A DNA stretch of 19,397 nucleotides from Alphaproteobacteria bacterium UBA6189 (GCA_002422745.1 DITH01000056.1:1-19397), one strand, 5' to 3'; shown: positions 1 through 7,647, numbered from the stretch's first letter. Program-made: numbers and translations. The notes: generated by a model not told the origin, from the letters alone.

Positions 1-246
1 AAGGGCGCAACCTCTGGCCTGGTGCAAAAAGTCACCGAAATGCGCATCGACGACGACCAGGACGCGGTATGGATTGCGGTGGATATTCCCGGCGATGCGA
101 GCTGCCATGTCGGCTACCGCAGCTGTTTTTACCGTGCCGTGCCGGTAGGCGCAAGCCGTGCTGAAACCTTAGAATTCCGTGAGGATAAAAAGAGTTTCGA
201 CCCAAAACAGGTCTATGGCGACGCCCCGAACCCGACGATTCTTTAG
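1..246 (+). CDS. hisI: Phosphoribosyl-AMP cyclohydrolase HisI, 3' part
   Basis: Cytosolic enzyme of histidine biosynthesis that opens the purine ring of phosphoribosyl-AMP. The frame is open from base 1, so the start lies outside the window; 81 codons remain. The visible part begins with KGATSG, matching the family's KGExSG motif, and contains [12 protein letters not shown], the hallmark motif whose two cysteines take part in zinc binding. The N-terminal half, including the rest of the metal site, is not visible. Nothing suggests a fused HisE domain: the frame ends about 45 residues after the CFYR motif. It converges on the small leftward gene at 365-580. No his gene is adjacent on the visible side; a second one, hisN, lies about 17 kb away. 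Confidence 0.93.
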   Translation, partial: KGATSGLVQKVTEMRIDDDQDAVWIAVDIPGDASCHVGYRSCFYRAVPVGASRAETLEFREDKKSFDPKQVYGDAPNPTIL

Positions 247-265
247 CGCATAATCAATCCACACT

Positions 266-292
266 AAAAAAAAGGCCACCCGAAGGTGGCCT
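266..292 (-). terminator. Rho-independent terminator with UUCG tetraloop
   Basis: Read leftward, an 8-bp stem (AGGCCACC with GGTGGCCT, 273-280 and 285-292) closes a TTCG loop and is followed by eight T. It lies 72 bp past the stop of the small gene at 365-580, which it should terminate. Read rightward the hairpin has no T run, so it is unlikely to be the main terminator of hisI. Confidence 0.85.
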
Positions 293-364
293 CAATGAGG
301 ATGGTGTGTGCTAATGCGGATTCTGCCAGGAAGCGCTTGCCGGCGGCTTGGGGCAGAAAATTTC

Positions 365-580
365 TTACGACGCGATGAAGCCGTGTTTTTTCGCATTCAT
401 GGCATTAAAGGCCATGATGGAATGAATGGCATCGCTATACGTTGCGTTGGATTTTCTCTCTCCGGTGTAGAGGCTGATAATTTCATCGGGATTCATTTTA
501 TAGCGGTTCTTAAGGAACAGTACCTGCTCCTCCGCCATCGATTGAATCGTTGCTTGGACTTCGATCTGTTGTTGGGTCAT
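365..580 (-). CDS. Small protein of unknown function (71 aa)
   Basis: I do not recognise this protein. It is hydrophilic and probably mostly helical, with no signal peptide, membrane segment or cysteine. Support for a real gene is contextual: an ATG preceded by an AGGGAG ribosome-binding site about 7 bases upstream, and a strong terminator downstream in the same orientation (266-292). A rightward frame covers the same bases (308-673) but has no ribosome-binding site and an arginine/leucine-rich composition, so the leftward frame is preferred. The N-terminal half (MAEEQVLFLKNRY near residues 15-27) looks like a helix that could mediate dimerisation, which is inference only. It is transcribed alone, from the 300-bp gap to its right. 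Confidence 0.7.
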   Translation of the reverse strand: MTQQQIEVQATIQSMAEEQVLFLKNRYKMNPDEIISLYTGERKSNATYSDAIHSIMAFNAMNAKKHGFIAS

Positions 581-884
581 GCTCTACTCCCTGTTTTTGC
601 GCTCCCTGCGCTTGCCATAAGCAAAGCAACAAGCGTGCCAAGTAACGTTTGGAAAAACCGGCCTAATCGCTAAGTGCTTATTTTTAGGTCTTTTCGTAGT
701 TGCTACTCTAAAGGGACAATAGCACAGACCATCTATGCAATCTAGGCAAAAAATGCCTAGAAAGGGAAAATAATGCAGCGTACTCGGCAAATATTTCCGC
801 AGCATTTTAGATAATTTATGCCTACCTCAATAGCTTAGTAGTATCAAGGTTAGGAAGAGCGGCGCGCCGAAAATAGCCAAGCGG
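581..884. other. Intergenic region, 304 bp, with one inverted repeat
   Basis: This is the upstream region of the leftward small gene and the downstream region of the AstE/MscS unit. It is more AT-rich than its neighbours. It holds a perfect 8-bp inverted repeat at 741-761 and no RNA gene that I can see. A 73-codon leftward frame (584-805) runs through it but has an improbable composition and no ribosome-binding site. I could not place a convincing -35/-10 pair. Confidence 0.6.
741..761. repeat. Perfect inverted repeat, 8-bp arms
   Basis: TCTAGGCA (741-748) and TGCCTAGA (754-761) are exact inverted copies around a five-A spacer. Neither side is followed by a T run of the kind a terminator needs, so an operator or mRNA hairpin upstream of the leftward small gene is more likely. 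It lies about 160 bp before that gene's start. Confidence 0.6.
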
Positions 885-889
885 CTATT
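872..889 (-). terminator. Weak hairpin at the end of the deacylase gene
   Basis: AATAGCC and GGCTATT (872-878 and 883-889) form a 7-bp stem with a 4-base loop, overlapping the stop codon of the leftward gene at 885-1892. Read leftward only about four T follow, so termination would be weak. A GGCGCGCC palindrome lies just beyond it (861-868). Confidence 0.35.
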
Positions 890-1892
890 GCAACCGCGGA
901 TCAATATAGGGGTAGATTTCTTCCTCGGTCGGCATCTGGTTGGAATCGAACGTGGCGATGTGATAAATTGCATCTCCCTCGTTGGCCAGGGGTAGTTGGC
1001 TATTGCCGATGATCACCCCGGAATAGGGCGAATAAATCGCATATTCGTGATCGCCGAACGGGTTGGTGATGATGCCGAGCTTGTCGCCGCGCTCCACCGT
1101 GGCACCAAGGCGTTTGTTGGTCACGAATATGCCCGAAATGGGGGCGCGCACCCAATGGCTTGATTTGGCAATGAAGGGGTCTTTGCCGTCGGCCGCATCC
1201 TCGCCACCGTCCAGCATGCCGATTTTCTGCATCACGCGCAGGATACCACGCACGCCGGTTTTGCTGGCGCGCCGGTCGAACCGTAAGGCGGTGCCCGCTT
1301 CGTAAAGTAGCATGGGAATTTTTTGCTCCGACACCATTTCGCGCAAGGAGCCGTCGCGCGTGGCCGCGTTGAGAATCACCGGTGCACCGAACGCTTTTGC
1401 CAGCTCAATATTCTCGGGCAGACTGAAATCGACGCGGATTTGAGGCAGGTTGCGGCGATGGATGGCGCCGGTATGTAAATCGATGCCGTGGGTGGACTGC
1501 GCCACGATCTCGGTGCGAAAGATGTAGGCGATCTGTGCCGCGAGCGAGCCATGCTCCTCGCCCGGGAAGGAGCGGTTGAGGTCGCGCCGGTCGGGCAGAT
1601 AACGCGACTTGTCATTAAAGCCGAACACGTTGACGATCGGAATGGCAATCAGCGTGCCGCGAATATTCGCCAGCGCGCGGTGCTTGAGTAAGCGTCGCAC
1701 AATATCGACGCCGTTGATTTCGTCGCCATGGATGGCGGCGGATACGAATAGGGTGGGGCCGTCCTCCTCGCCACGCACCACGACTACCGGCATTTTCATG
1801 TCGGTGAAATCATACAGTTTGGCCACCGTCAGGGCGAGTTGCCGGCGTTCGCCGGGGCGGATGATGTCGCCGGCAATCACAAGGTCGTTCAT
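885..1892 (-). CDS. Succinylglutamate desuccinylase/aspartoacylase family protein (M14-like zinc deacylase)
   Basis: Predicted cytosolic zinc hydrolase that cleaves an N-acyl or peptide-like amide bond; the substrate cannot be read from the sequence. The zinc ligands are clear: HGDE (His55, Glu58) and the His of IDLHTG (His140). The substrate-arginine/asparagine motif RDLNRSFPG is at 103-111 and the likely catalytic glutamate is in YEAG (Glu198). A C-terminal beta-rich domain (about 245-315) is typical of this AstE/AspA-like subgroup. At 335 aa it has the usual length. Its ATG overlaps the stop of the MscS gene by 4 bp (ATGA), so the two are almost certainly one transcript with coupled translation. 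AstE of the arginine succinyltransferase pathway is unlikely because no ast gene is nearby. Confidence 0.88.
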   Translation of the reverse strand: MNDLVIAGDIIRPGERRQLALTVAKLYDFTDMKMPVVVVRGEEDGPTLFVSAAIHGDEINGVDIVRRLLKHRALANIRGTLIAIPIVNVFGFNDKSRYLPDRRDLNRSFPGEEHGSLAAQIAYIFRTEIVAQSTHGIDLHTGAIHRRNLPQIRVDFSLPENIELAKAFGAPVILNAATRDGSLREMVSEQKIPMLLYEAGTALRFDRRASKTGVRGILRVMQKIGMLDGGEDAADGKDPFIAKSSHWVRAPISGIFVTNKRLGATVERGDKLGIITNPFGDHEYAIYSPYSGVIIGNSQLPLANEGDAIYHIATFDSNQMPTEEEIYPYIDPRLQ

Positions 1893-3271
1893 GCGGGCTT
1901 ACCGGCAGGAGTGGATTTTTTTGCCGCCGGCTTACGCGCACGCTTGGGTTGCGCGGGCGTTTTTTGCCCCAGCGCGTCGACCATCTCTTCCAGGTGACTC
2001 ATGCGCGCTTCATAGACCGGGTCGGCCACTTGCACCTGATGCGGGAAGGGAATGGTCACGTTGTGTTCGCGGAAGAGCTCTATAATATTTACCATACACT
2101 CGCTCATCGGGCCGACGCGGCCTTCGCCCACATCTTCGACCCAGAAATACAAAATCAGGTTGATCGAGCTGTCGCCGAAGCCGGTGACAAACGCGCCCGG
2201 TGCGGGATCTTTCAGGCAACGTTCGACCTGTGATGCCGCCTGTTCCATCAGTCGCTGTACAAGGGGCAGATCGCTATCGTACGACACCCCGACCGTCACT
2301 TCCGCCCGGCCGCTACGGTCCATATGGGTGAGGTTGACCACCTGTTTCACGATGAATTCTTCGTTGGGCACGAAAATGTCGCGCTTATCGAAGGTTTCGA
2401 GCAGCGTGTATCGCGCGCCTGTATGGCGCACAAAGCCCAGCGTGCCGTCTTCCATTTGCACGAGATCGTCGGCTTCTACGCTTTTTTCAAACAGCAGGAT
2501 AATACCGCTGATGAAGTTGGAGGCGATTTTCTGCAGGCCGAACCCGATCCCCACCCCGAGTGCCCCGCTGAAGATGGAGAGGGTGGTGAGGCTGACCCCG
2601 ATAATCTGCATGCCGATGATGAAAGCGAGGATATACAAGCCGATCTGCGCGAATTTAAGAATCAGCGTTCGGCTGGAGGCACGCATATTGCGCACCCGTT
2701 TTAGCCGCGCCTCGGTGAGCGACACGACAAAATTCGTGACCCACAACAGCACCATCAGCGCCAGGATGCCTTTGGCTATCTGGTAGAGGTTGAGGGTAAT
2801 GCTGCCGAGCGTAAACTCGGCCTTCGACATCGCGGTGACCGTTGGCTCCCAGATGCCAAACAGATGCATGAGCGTGATGGGAATGATGATGAGCCCGATG
2901 AAAAGGCCTGCGCCATGACCATTGGTAAGAATCATCACGAGCTTCACGGCAAACCAGGCAATAGTGAGTTTAAACACGAAGCCGAGAAACAATGCCGGAT
3001 ACTCGCCCGCATGTAACAACGCGAGGGCAGCGCCTACGAATAAAATCGCCAGGGTGGGGCTGAGTAACGGGGAGGCAAATTCCATCAACCGCGCATGAAG
3101 CGTGATGCTGGGCTTGCGGCTTACATAGCGTTTGATGCGCAAGCCGAGCAGTATAGCCAACAGGGGCAGGGCGGCGCCGGCAACCAGCTCGGCGGGCTCC
3201 ACGCTAAGTAATACGGTGAGCGTGTCCTGGTACCAGCCTTCAAGCCGTGCGGATAATGCATTCCAATTCAT
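1889..3271 (-). CDS. MscS-family mechanosensitive ion channel
   Basis: Inner-membrane channel predicted to open when turgor stretches the membrane and release small solutes. The protein has 460 aa with about seven hydrophobic segments (roughly 29-46, 70-88, 94-116, 121-140, 162-185, 203-223 and 228-260). The last is the pore helix, recognisable from the Gly/Ala-rich GALGVGIGFGLQKIASNFIS (236-255), followed by the beta domain beginning around 265. Extra N-terminal helices make it larger than the three-helix E. coli MscS. The tail (about 440-460) is rich in Lys, Ala and Pro and probably disordered. No strong ribosome-binding site precedes the ATG. It is first in a two-gene unit with the deacylase at 885-1892 and divergent from amt. 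Confidence 0.92.
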   Translation of the reverse strand: MNWNALSARLEGWYQDTLTVLLSVEPAELVAGAALPLLAILLGLRIKRYVSRKPSITLHARLMEFASPLLSPTLAILFVGAALALLHAGEYPALFLGFVFKLTIAWFAVKLVMILTNGHGAGLFIGLIIIPITLMHLFGIWEPTVTAMSKAEFTLGSITLNLYQIAKGILALMVLLWVTNFVVSLTEARLKRVRNMRASSRTLILKFAQIGLYILAFIIGMQIIGVSLTTLSIFSGALGVGIGFGLQKIASNFISGIILLFEKSVEADDLVQMEDGTLGFVRHTGARYTLLETFDKRDIFVPNEEFIVKQVVNLTHMDRSGRAEVTVGVSYDSDLPLVQRLMEQAASQVERCLKDPAPGAFVTGFGDSSINLILYFWVEDVGEGRVGPMSECMVNIIELFREHNVTIPFPHQVQVADPVYEARMSHLEEMVDALGQKTPAQPKRARKPAAKKSTPAGKPA

Positions 3272-3338
3272 GGGTGAGGGTACTCTTCCTTCGCGCGTTG
3301 TGGGTATCTATGCAACATACGGGCTGGAAACCGGTTGT

Positions 3339-3357
3339 AAATGCACGAAATGCATTT
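3339..3357. promoter_or_regulatory. Palindrome between mscS and amt, possible operator
   Basis: AAATGCA (3339-3345) and TGCATTT (3351-3357) form a perfect 7-bp inverted repeat with 5-bp spacer, in the 221-bp gap between two divergent genes. It is about 135 bp upstream of the amt start, where an activator would sit. The core TGCAC...TGCA resembles half of an NtrC site only loosely. I found no convincing sigma-54 -24/-12 element downstream. Confidence 0.4.
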
Positions 3358-3492
3358 TGCTGTTGCGACGGTGGGAGCCATGGGTTAGCAGAAATAAAAA
3401 AACAAGCATGTTGCCGGATCAATCCACGCCATTCTCAGGAATGGAGTGTGTGCTAACTAATGTCTCATTCTACTGCAACATGGAGTCGATCA

Positions 3493-4794
3493 ATGATCTC
3501 TTTTAAACGAATGCTTCCCGCCGCAGGGGCCGCGCTGTTAGCGATGCCAGCCTATGCAGCGCCGGAAGTGGATACCGGCAATACCGCCTGGCTACTTATG
3601 TGTGCCGCGCTGGTGATGCTGATGACACCGGGCCTTGCCTTTTTCTATGCCGGCATGGTCAATCGCAAAAACGTCGTTTCGACGCTGCTGCAAAACTACA
3701 TGGCGCTGGCCATTGTCGGGATTGCCTGGGTCGTGATTGGCTACAGTCTCGTATTTACCGAAGGCTCGGCCTATATCGGTGGCAGCTCGTTGTTCATGCT
3801 CGAAGGTCTTGCGGAAACCACCTATGGTGAAACCGGCATTCCCAGCATGGCGTTCATGGTGTTCCAGATGATGTTTGCCATCATCACGCCGGCGCTGATC
3901 ACCGGGGCGTTCGCCGAACGCGTGAATTTTAAATCCTGGATTTTCATCATGCTGCTTTGGAGCCTGTTGGTTTATGTGCCGGTAGCGCATTGGGTGTGGG
4001 GTCCGGGTGGCTGGATCGGCGCCAAAGGCGGCCTCGATTTCGCCGGTGGCTTAGTGGTGCATATCACGGCCGGTTTCTCGGGCCTTGCCTGCGGTCTATT
4101 GTTCGGTAAACGGGTGAACAAAACACCTAACCGTCCGAACGATGTACCGATGGTAATGCTCGGTGCTGCCTTGCTCTGGTTCGGCTGGTTCGGCTTTAAT
4201 GCCGGTTCGGCGATTACCTCGGGTTCGCTTGCTTCCTATGCGTTCGTCAACACCTTCCTCGGCGCCGCTTCGGCGTTCGTGGCATGGATGCTGCTCGAGT
4301 GGCTGGTTGAAGGCCGTCCGACGGCCATCGGTTCGTCGATCGGTATCGTGGTGGGCCTGGTGGCCATTACTCCGGCCGCAGGCTTCGTGGATATTCAGGC
4401 TGCGATGATTATCGGTGCCGCCGCCACGATCGCTGCGTACCTCATCTCGAAGCAGATCAAGAAGATCACCCATCTCGATGATGCGCTCGACGTGTTCGCC
4501 TGCCATGGTATCGGCGGCGTGGTCGGGGCGATCCTGACGGGTGTCTACGCAACCAAAGCGGTGAATCCCGACATCGCCGTGGAAGGCATCCTGATCGGTG
4601 GCGATGCGACGCTGTTCAACGCCAACCTTATCGGTGTGGTGGCGGTAGCTGCCTTCGCCTTCATCATGACGGTGATTATCGTTAAGGTGGTGAATGTGTT
4701 CATTCCGATCCGCGTCGGTGCCGATGTGGAAGGGGTTGGGCTCGATTCGCATATCCATGGCGAATATGCCCGCTCGAACGACACCAAGAAATAG
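3493..4794 (+). CDS. amt: Ammonium transporter (Amt family)
   Basis: Inner-membrane trimeric channel for uptake of ammonium. The ATG at 3493 is preferred over the one at 3460: GGAG lies 7 bases upstream, and the protein then begins with a clean signal peptide (cleavage after MPAYAA, residues 18-23), as in many Amt proteins. The 433 aa contain eleven hydrophobic segments. The twin histidines of the pore are His190 (in GGLVVHITAG) and His338 (in DVFACHGIGG); the phenylalanine gate region FQMMFAIITPALITGAFAER is at 124-143, and WFGWFGFNAGS at 229-239. The C-terminal cytoplasmic stretch GADVEGVGLDSHIHGE (409-424) matches the family's regulatory tail. No glnK/glnB lies next to it, which is less usual for alphaproteobacteria. 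A strong terminator follows 27 bp after the stop. Confidence 0.96.
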   Translation: MISFKRMLPAAGAALLAMPAYAAPEVDTGNTAWLLMCAALVMLMTPGLAFFYAGMVNRKNVVSTLLQNYMALAIVGIAWVVIGYSLVFTEGSAYIGGSSLFMLEGLAETTYGETGIPSMAFMVFQMMFAIITPALITGAFAERVNFKSWIFIMLLWSLLVYVPVAHWVWGPGGWIGAKGGLDFAGGLVVHITAGFSGLACGLLFGKRVNKTPNRPNDVPMVMLGAALLWFGWFGFNAGSAITSGSLASYAFVNTFLGAASAFVAWMLLEWLVEGRPTAIGSSIGIVVGLVAITPAAGFVDIQAAMIIGAAATIAAYLISKQIKKITHLDDALDVFACHGIGGVVGAILTGVYATKAVNPDIAVEGILIGGDATLFNANLIGVVAVAAFAFIMTVIIVKVVNVFIPIRVGADVEGVGLDSHIHGEYARSNDTKK

Positions 4795-4821
4795 TCGTTC
4801 CATCGATTTGCTACGGCAAAG

Positions 4822-4854
4822 AAAACCCCCGCGAGGCAACTCGCGGGGGTTTTT
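4822..4854 (+). terminator. Strong Rho-independent terminator after amt
   Basis: CCCCCGCGAG (4826-4835) and CTCGCGGGGG (4840-4849) form a 10-bp perfect stem with GCAA loop, flanked by four A on the left and five T on the right. It ends amt and, through its A run, could also stop leftward transcription from the chemoreceptor-like gene at 4900-5931. Confidence 0.92.
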
Positions 4855-4899
4855 ATATGCGCGGTACTGTCGTTGGGTTGAGGTGACAGCCGGCGGCCG

Positions 4900-5931
4900 C
4901 TAGGAGGCGCCGTCGGTGCGTGTAATGACCCCGTACCAGCCAAGCCCATCATACTCCTGGTAGCCGATGGTGCGGGCAAAAGCGATCAGCTTGCCTTTTT
5001 CATCGATGTAGCAGCCTTTGCTTTGGCCATTCGTCTGTAGTGGGAAGCTGTGCAGCAAATGCTGATTGTCGGATGCGGCAATAATACGGAAATTCGCATC
5101 CAGCAGCATCACGGTCGCGGTTTGCCATTCTTCGGGGCTCAGGTTCGGCTCGTCCTTCACAATAGCGCGGGCCTGTTCTTCCCAATTGAAATAAACGCCC
5201 AGCACGCCCAGCGTTTCACCGTTTAGCTCGCCGCCGCGGCGTACCGATGCTGAATACACCGCCACCGGATGCTGGCCGTGAAGCGGGCAGTTGTAAATAG
5301 GGTCGACCGAGTATTCGTCACCGCTGCGATGTTGCATGGCGTCGCGGAACCAGCCGAGCTGCGAGACATTCGCCCCCAGCACGCCGGGGTAGCTATTCGC
5401 CTGCGACGACGCGACGATAATGCCATTGGCATTGGCCAGCACGAGGTCGGCATAGACGGAATAAAACCGGTTAATGATAGCCAGACGGTCGATCGCATGT
5501 TTCCCGGTTGCCTCGTTAAAATCCTCCAGACAGCCGTAGAAGGCGGCATCGGTCGCCCACCACCGGCAATCCGCCGTGCGCTCGTAAAGGTTGCGCACAA
5601 TCAGCTGCACCAATGTCTGGGCCATTTCGCTGTAGCGGTTATATTCGGCGCGCTTGAATTCCTCCGACAGATCACTGGTCTGGCGCTGGATCTGTTCAAG
5701 AAATACCGTGCGCAGCTCCTTGGAATTGTTGGCTGCTTGCTGCGCCAGATTTTTCACCTCGTTGGCGACCACGGAAAAGCCGCGCCCGGCATCGCCCGCG
5801 CGGGCGGCTTCGATCGTGGCGTTCAGGGCCAGCAGGTTGGTTTTGCTGGCGATGGATTCATTGGTTTTGGCAAATTTTTGAACTTCCGTCTGGATAGTAT
5901 TGACGATCAGTTCGATCTCGTTCGAACGCAT
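4900..5931 (-). CDS. Soluble MCP-signal/Cache sensor protein with inverted domain order
   Basis: A 343-aa protein with the methyl-accepting chemotaxis hairpin tip at its N-terminus ([20 protein letters not shown], 31-50, then [13 protein letters not shown] to 63). A linker helix (about 70-120) and a Cache-like sensor region (about 125-340) follow, with [19 protein letters not shown] near 158-176 and the closing GWYGVI at 331-336. No membrane segment is visible, so it should be cytosolic. The signalling part is much shorter than in a complete receptor, without evident methylation helices. A TAA directly precedes the ATG in the same frame, so the protein does not extend further upstream. AGG lies 6 bases before the ATG. 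It could report a small-molecule signal to CheA/CheW arrays or act as a receptor-like adaptor; neither is shown here. No che gene is adjacent. Confidence 0.85.
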   Translation of the reverse strand: MRSNEIELIVNTIQTEVQKFAKTNESIASKTNLLALNATIEAARAGDAGRGFSVVANEVKNLAQQAANNSKELRTVFLEQIQRQTSDLSEEFKRAEYNRYSEMAQTLVQLIVRNLYERTADCRWWATDAAFYGCLEDFNEATGKHAIDRLAIINRFYSVYADLVLANANGIIVASSQANSYPGVLGANVSQLGWFRDAMQHRSGDEYSVDPIYNCPLHGQHPVAVYSASVRRGGELNGETLGVLGVYFNWEEQARAIVKDEPNLSPEEWQTATVMLLDANFRIIAASDNQHLLHSFPLQTNGQSKGCYIDEKGKLIAFARTIGYQEYDGLGWYGVITRTDGAS

Positions 5932-6035
5932 TTAAACCTGGCTCATGAAAAGGTTAAAGTGTGAAATCTTCGGCAGTAGTGTTTTCTTTTTATTCTATCA
6001 GGTGGCCATAACTGCGCAATTGCTTTGGCATAAAT

Positions 6036-6059
6036 CAGCCGTTCTTTACTTTACGGCTG
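6036..6059. repeat. Inverted repeat upstream of phoU-like gene
   Basis: CAGCCGT (6036-6042) and ACGGCTG (6053-6059) are perfect 7-bp inverted copies with a 10-bp AT-rich spacer, about 40 bp before the start at 6099. It could be an operator or a leader hairpin. It does not resemble a PhoB box, which is built from direct repeats. Confidence 0.4.
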
Positions 6060-6098
6060 GGGATAGATTATGCTGGCAACTCACAGAAAGGCCCCCGC

Positions 6099-6776
6099 AT
6101 GATCAGTTTTGAAAACCACGCGTTCAAAGGAATGGACGAATCGCTCAAGCGGCTCTTTACGTTGCAAATCTCGATGGCGGCGGAAATCGAGCAGCTGATT
6201 GCGCTTCTGCCGCGCGGCCTGGAAGTGGCCGATCCGCAATCGTTTCAACAGGCCAAAATGATCGATAAGGAGATCAATGCGGCTGAAGTCGCGACCGATA
6301 AGTTGGTGGCGGAAACGATCAATAAATATACGCCGATGGGCGAGGAATTGCGCTTCGTCCTCGCTTCCGTAAAAACCGCCGGCATTCTTGAACGCACCGC
6401 CGATAAAATCAAAAACTGCATCAAGCGCCTGGCCAAGGTGAATCACCCGCTCGATGCCACGGTGAGAACACAGCTTGAGCGTGGGGTGAATGCCGTGCGC
6501 GCCATGCTGCCGAAAGCGCTGAACCAGACCATCGATTATCAGGACGATATCGCCCAGCAGGTGTTAGCACACGGTACCGAAGCGCAAGATAGCTATAAGC
6601 GCGTGCTGCTGCAGCTGCATCATCACCAGCCGGCGCAGGTGGCGAGCGATGCAACGCATATCCTATTGATGGCCAAAAACCTGGAACAGGCGGCAGATAT
6701 GGCGATTGAGATCATGAAAATCGGCCATTATGTGAATTTCGGCACGAAATACGAAAAACACAAAAACGACGTTTAA
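6099..6776 (+). CDS. phoU: PhoU-family phosphate-signalling/transport regulator
   Basis: Cytosolic all-helical protein of 225 aa, the usual length for PhoU, which restrains the Pst phosphate transporter and the PhoR-PhoB sensor pair. The two-fold internal repeat is visible: the metal-binding ExxxD motifs are ERTAD (Glu98, Asp102) in the first half and EQAAD (Glu196, Asp200) in the second. The segment YTPMGEELRFVLASVKTAGI (77-96) matches the PhoU pattern of a proline followed by LR and an alanine-rich helix. GAAAGG lies about 7 bases before the ATG. There is no pstSCAB, phoB or phoR in the window, so it is an orphan copy and could act on another partner. It converges on the outer-membrane protein gene with a 14-bp gap. 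Confidence 0.88.
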   Translation: MISFENHAFKGMDESLKRLFTLQISMAAEIEQLIALLPRGLEVADPQSFQQAKMIDKEINAAEVATDKLVAETINKYTPMGEELRFVLASVKTAGILERTADKIKNCIKRLAKVNHPLDATVRTQLERGVNAVRAMLPKALNQTIDYQDDIAQQVLAHGTEAQDSYKRVLLQLHHHQPAQVASDATHILLMAKNLEQAADMAIEIMKIGHYVNFGTKYEKHKNDV

Positions 6777-6790
6777 GAGTTGTGCGGGGG

Positions 6791-7462
6791 CTAGAATTCC
6801 CAGCTCATGCCGATACGAAGATCATGCGAGGTTAAATCCGTACTTAGGCGGTCGTTCGTTGCCGTGGGCAGTGCGTTGGTGGTGATTTTCCCCAAATCGA
6901 TATACCGGTAATCGACTCGCAGCAGCGTGCCTTCGGAAAGCGGATATTTTAAGCCGCCCTGCAGCTGCCAGGCAAATTGCCAGTCGCTGTTTTTCCCTGC
7001 ATCTGTCGTGGTGGCCGTGAGTAGTTCGGTTTCGAGGTGATGCAGCGCCACCCCTGCGCCGGCGCCGATATAGGGAATGACAGCCCAGTCAACCGGCAGA
7101 TCGTAAAGCGTGCTGACAAGGAGGTCGGCCGTTTGCACATTGGATTTTGCGGCCAGGCCGAGGCCGCTGGTGATGTCGGTAAAAGCAAAATTTGCGTCAT
7201 GGCGGGCGCGATATGTACCGCTGAGCTCAAGGCTCCATGCGCCAAAATCATAACCACCCCAAAGCCCGGCGCCACCATTGACGCCCATCGTGTCGGTATC
7301 GCCATCGACCGGCAACGCCGTCACGGGCGTGCGGCTGTAGTCGTTCTGGTTGGTAAAGCCGATAAGGGCATAAGGGCCGAGATAGAAATGGTTCTCGGCT
7401 AAGGCCGGAGAGGTGGCAGCCAGGAAAAGGCCTAAACCAAGCCACCCGTAATGCGTGCGCAT
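6791..7462 (-). CDS. Outer-membrane beta-barrel protein with signal peptide
   Basis: Predicted small outer-membrane porin-like protein of 223 aa. A signal peptide (residues 1-22, ending SPALA) is followed by ENHFYLGPYALIGF, and the chain ends in WEF; a C-terminal aromatic residue is the usual signal for outer-membrane assembly. Alternating hydrophobic and polar strands with many Tyr, Gly and Thr (for example YIGAGAGVALHHLET, and LRVDYRYIDLGKI near residues 180-192) fit an 8-strand OmpA/Opa-like barrel. No periplasmic OmpA C-terminal domain is present. A G-rich GGGGGAG lies just before the ATG, closer than ideal. Its function is unknown; such proteins are often abundant and serve as adhesins or structural barrels. 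Confidence 0.87.
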   Translation of the reverse strand: MRTHYGWLGLGLFLAATSPALAENHFYLGPYALIGFTNQNDYSRTPVTALPVDGDTDTMGVNGGAGLWGGYDFGAWSLELSGTYRARHDANFAFTDITSGLGLAAKSNVQTADLLVSTLYDLPVDWAVIPYIGAGAGVALHHLETELLTATTTDAGKNSDWQFAWQLQGGLKYPLSEGTLLRVDYRYIDLGKITTNALPTATNDRLSTDLTSHDLRIGMSWEF

Positions 7463-7647
7463 ATCTCCCCCATATGGTGTTCTAGGTTGTTGTGACGCAA
7501 GCGGTATAAAAAAGAAGTAAAAACCTCTCGCCTGCTAATTTTTTGCGCTGCGGTGGGGATAAAGATGCATGTGATAGTAGGAAATGTGCCGCCAGCAGGG
7601 ATGATCACTAGGCGGGCGCTGTTACGCTATCCTTTAAAATAGGCTGA
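7463..7647. other. Intergenic leader region of the outer-membrane protein gene
   Basis: This stretch holds the promoter region for the leftward gene at 6791-7462. An AT-rich tract (about 7505-7530, read leftward TTTTTTATACC) may contain a -10 element, but no matching -35 is convincing. Nothing else is seen before the structured element that begins at 7648. Confidence 0.4.

Noticed and set aside
308..673. Rightward 121-codon frame over the small leftward gene
   Set aside because: It has no ribosome-binding site and an atypical composition, whereas the leftward 71-aa frame has a good ribosome-binding site and a matching terminator.
584..805. Leftward 73-codon frame in the gap after the deacylase
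   Set aside because: It is cysteine- and aromatic-rich with a basic tail, reads through the inverted repeat, and has no start signal.
3272..3492. Sigma-54 promoter for amt
   Set aside because: I looked for GG-N10-GC with a TGGCAC/TTGCW context and found no pair at the correct spacing.
4096..4839. Leftward 247-codon frame opposite amt
   Set aside because: It is His/Asp/Arg-rich antisense of a clear Amt gene and runs through the amt stop, without a ribosome-binding site.
7501..7640. Second tRNA gene or pseudo-tRNA near tRNA-Ser
   Set aside because: Only the terminal 18 bases are copied at 7648-7665; no anticodon arm or T-arm lies beyond them.
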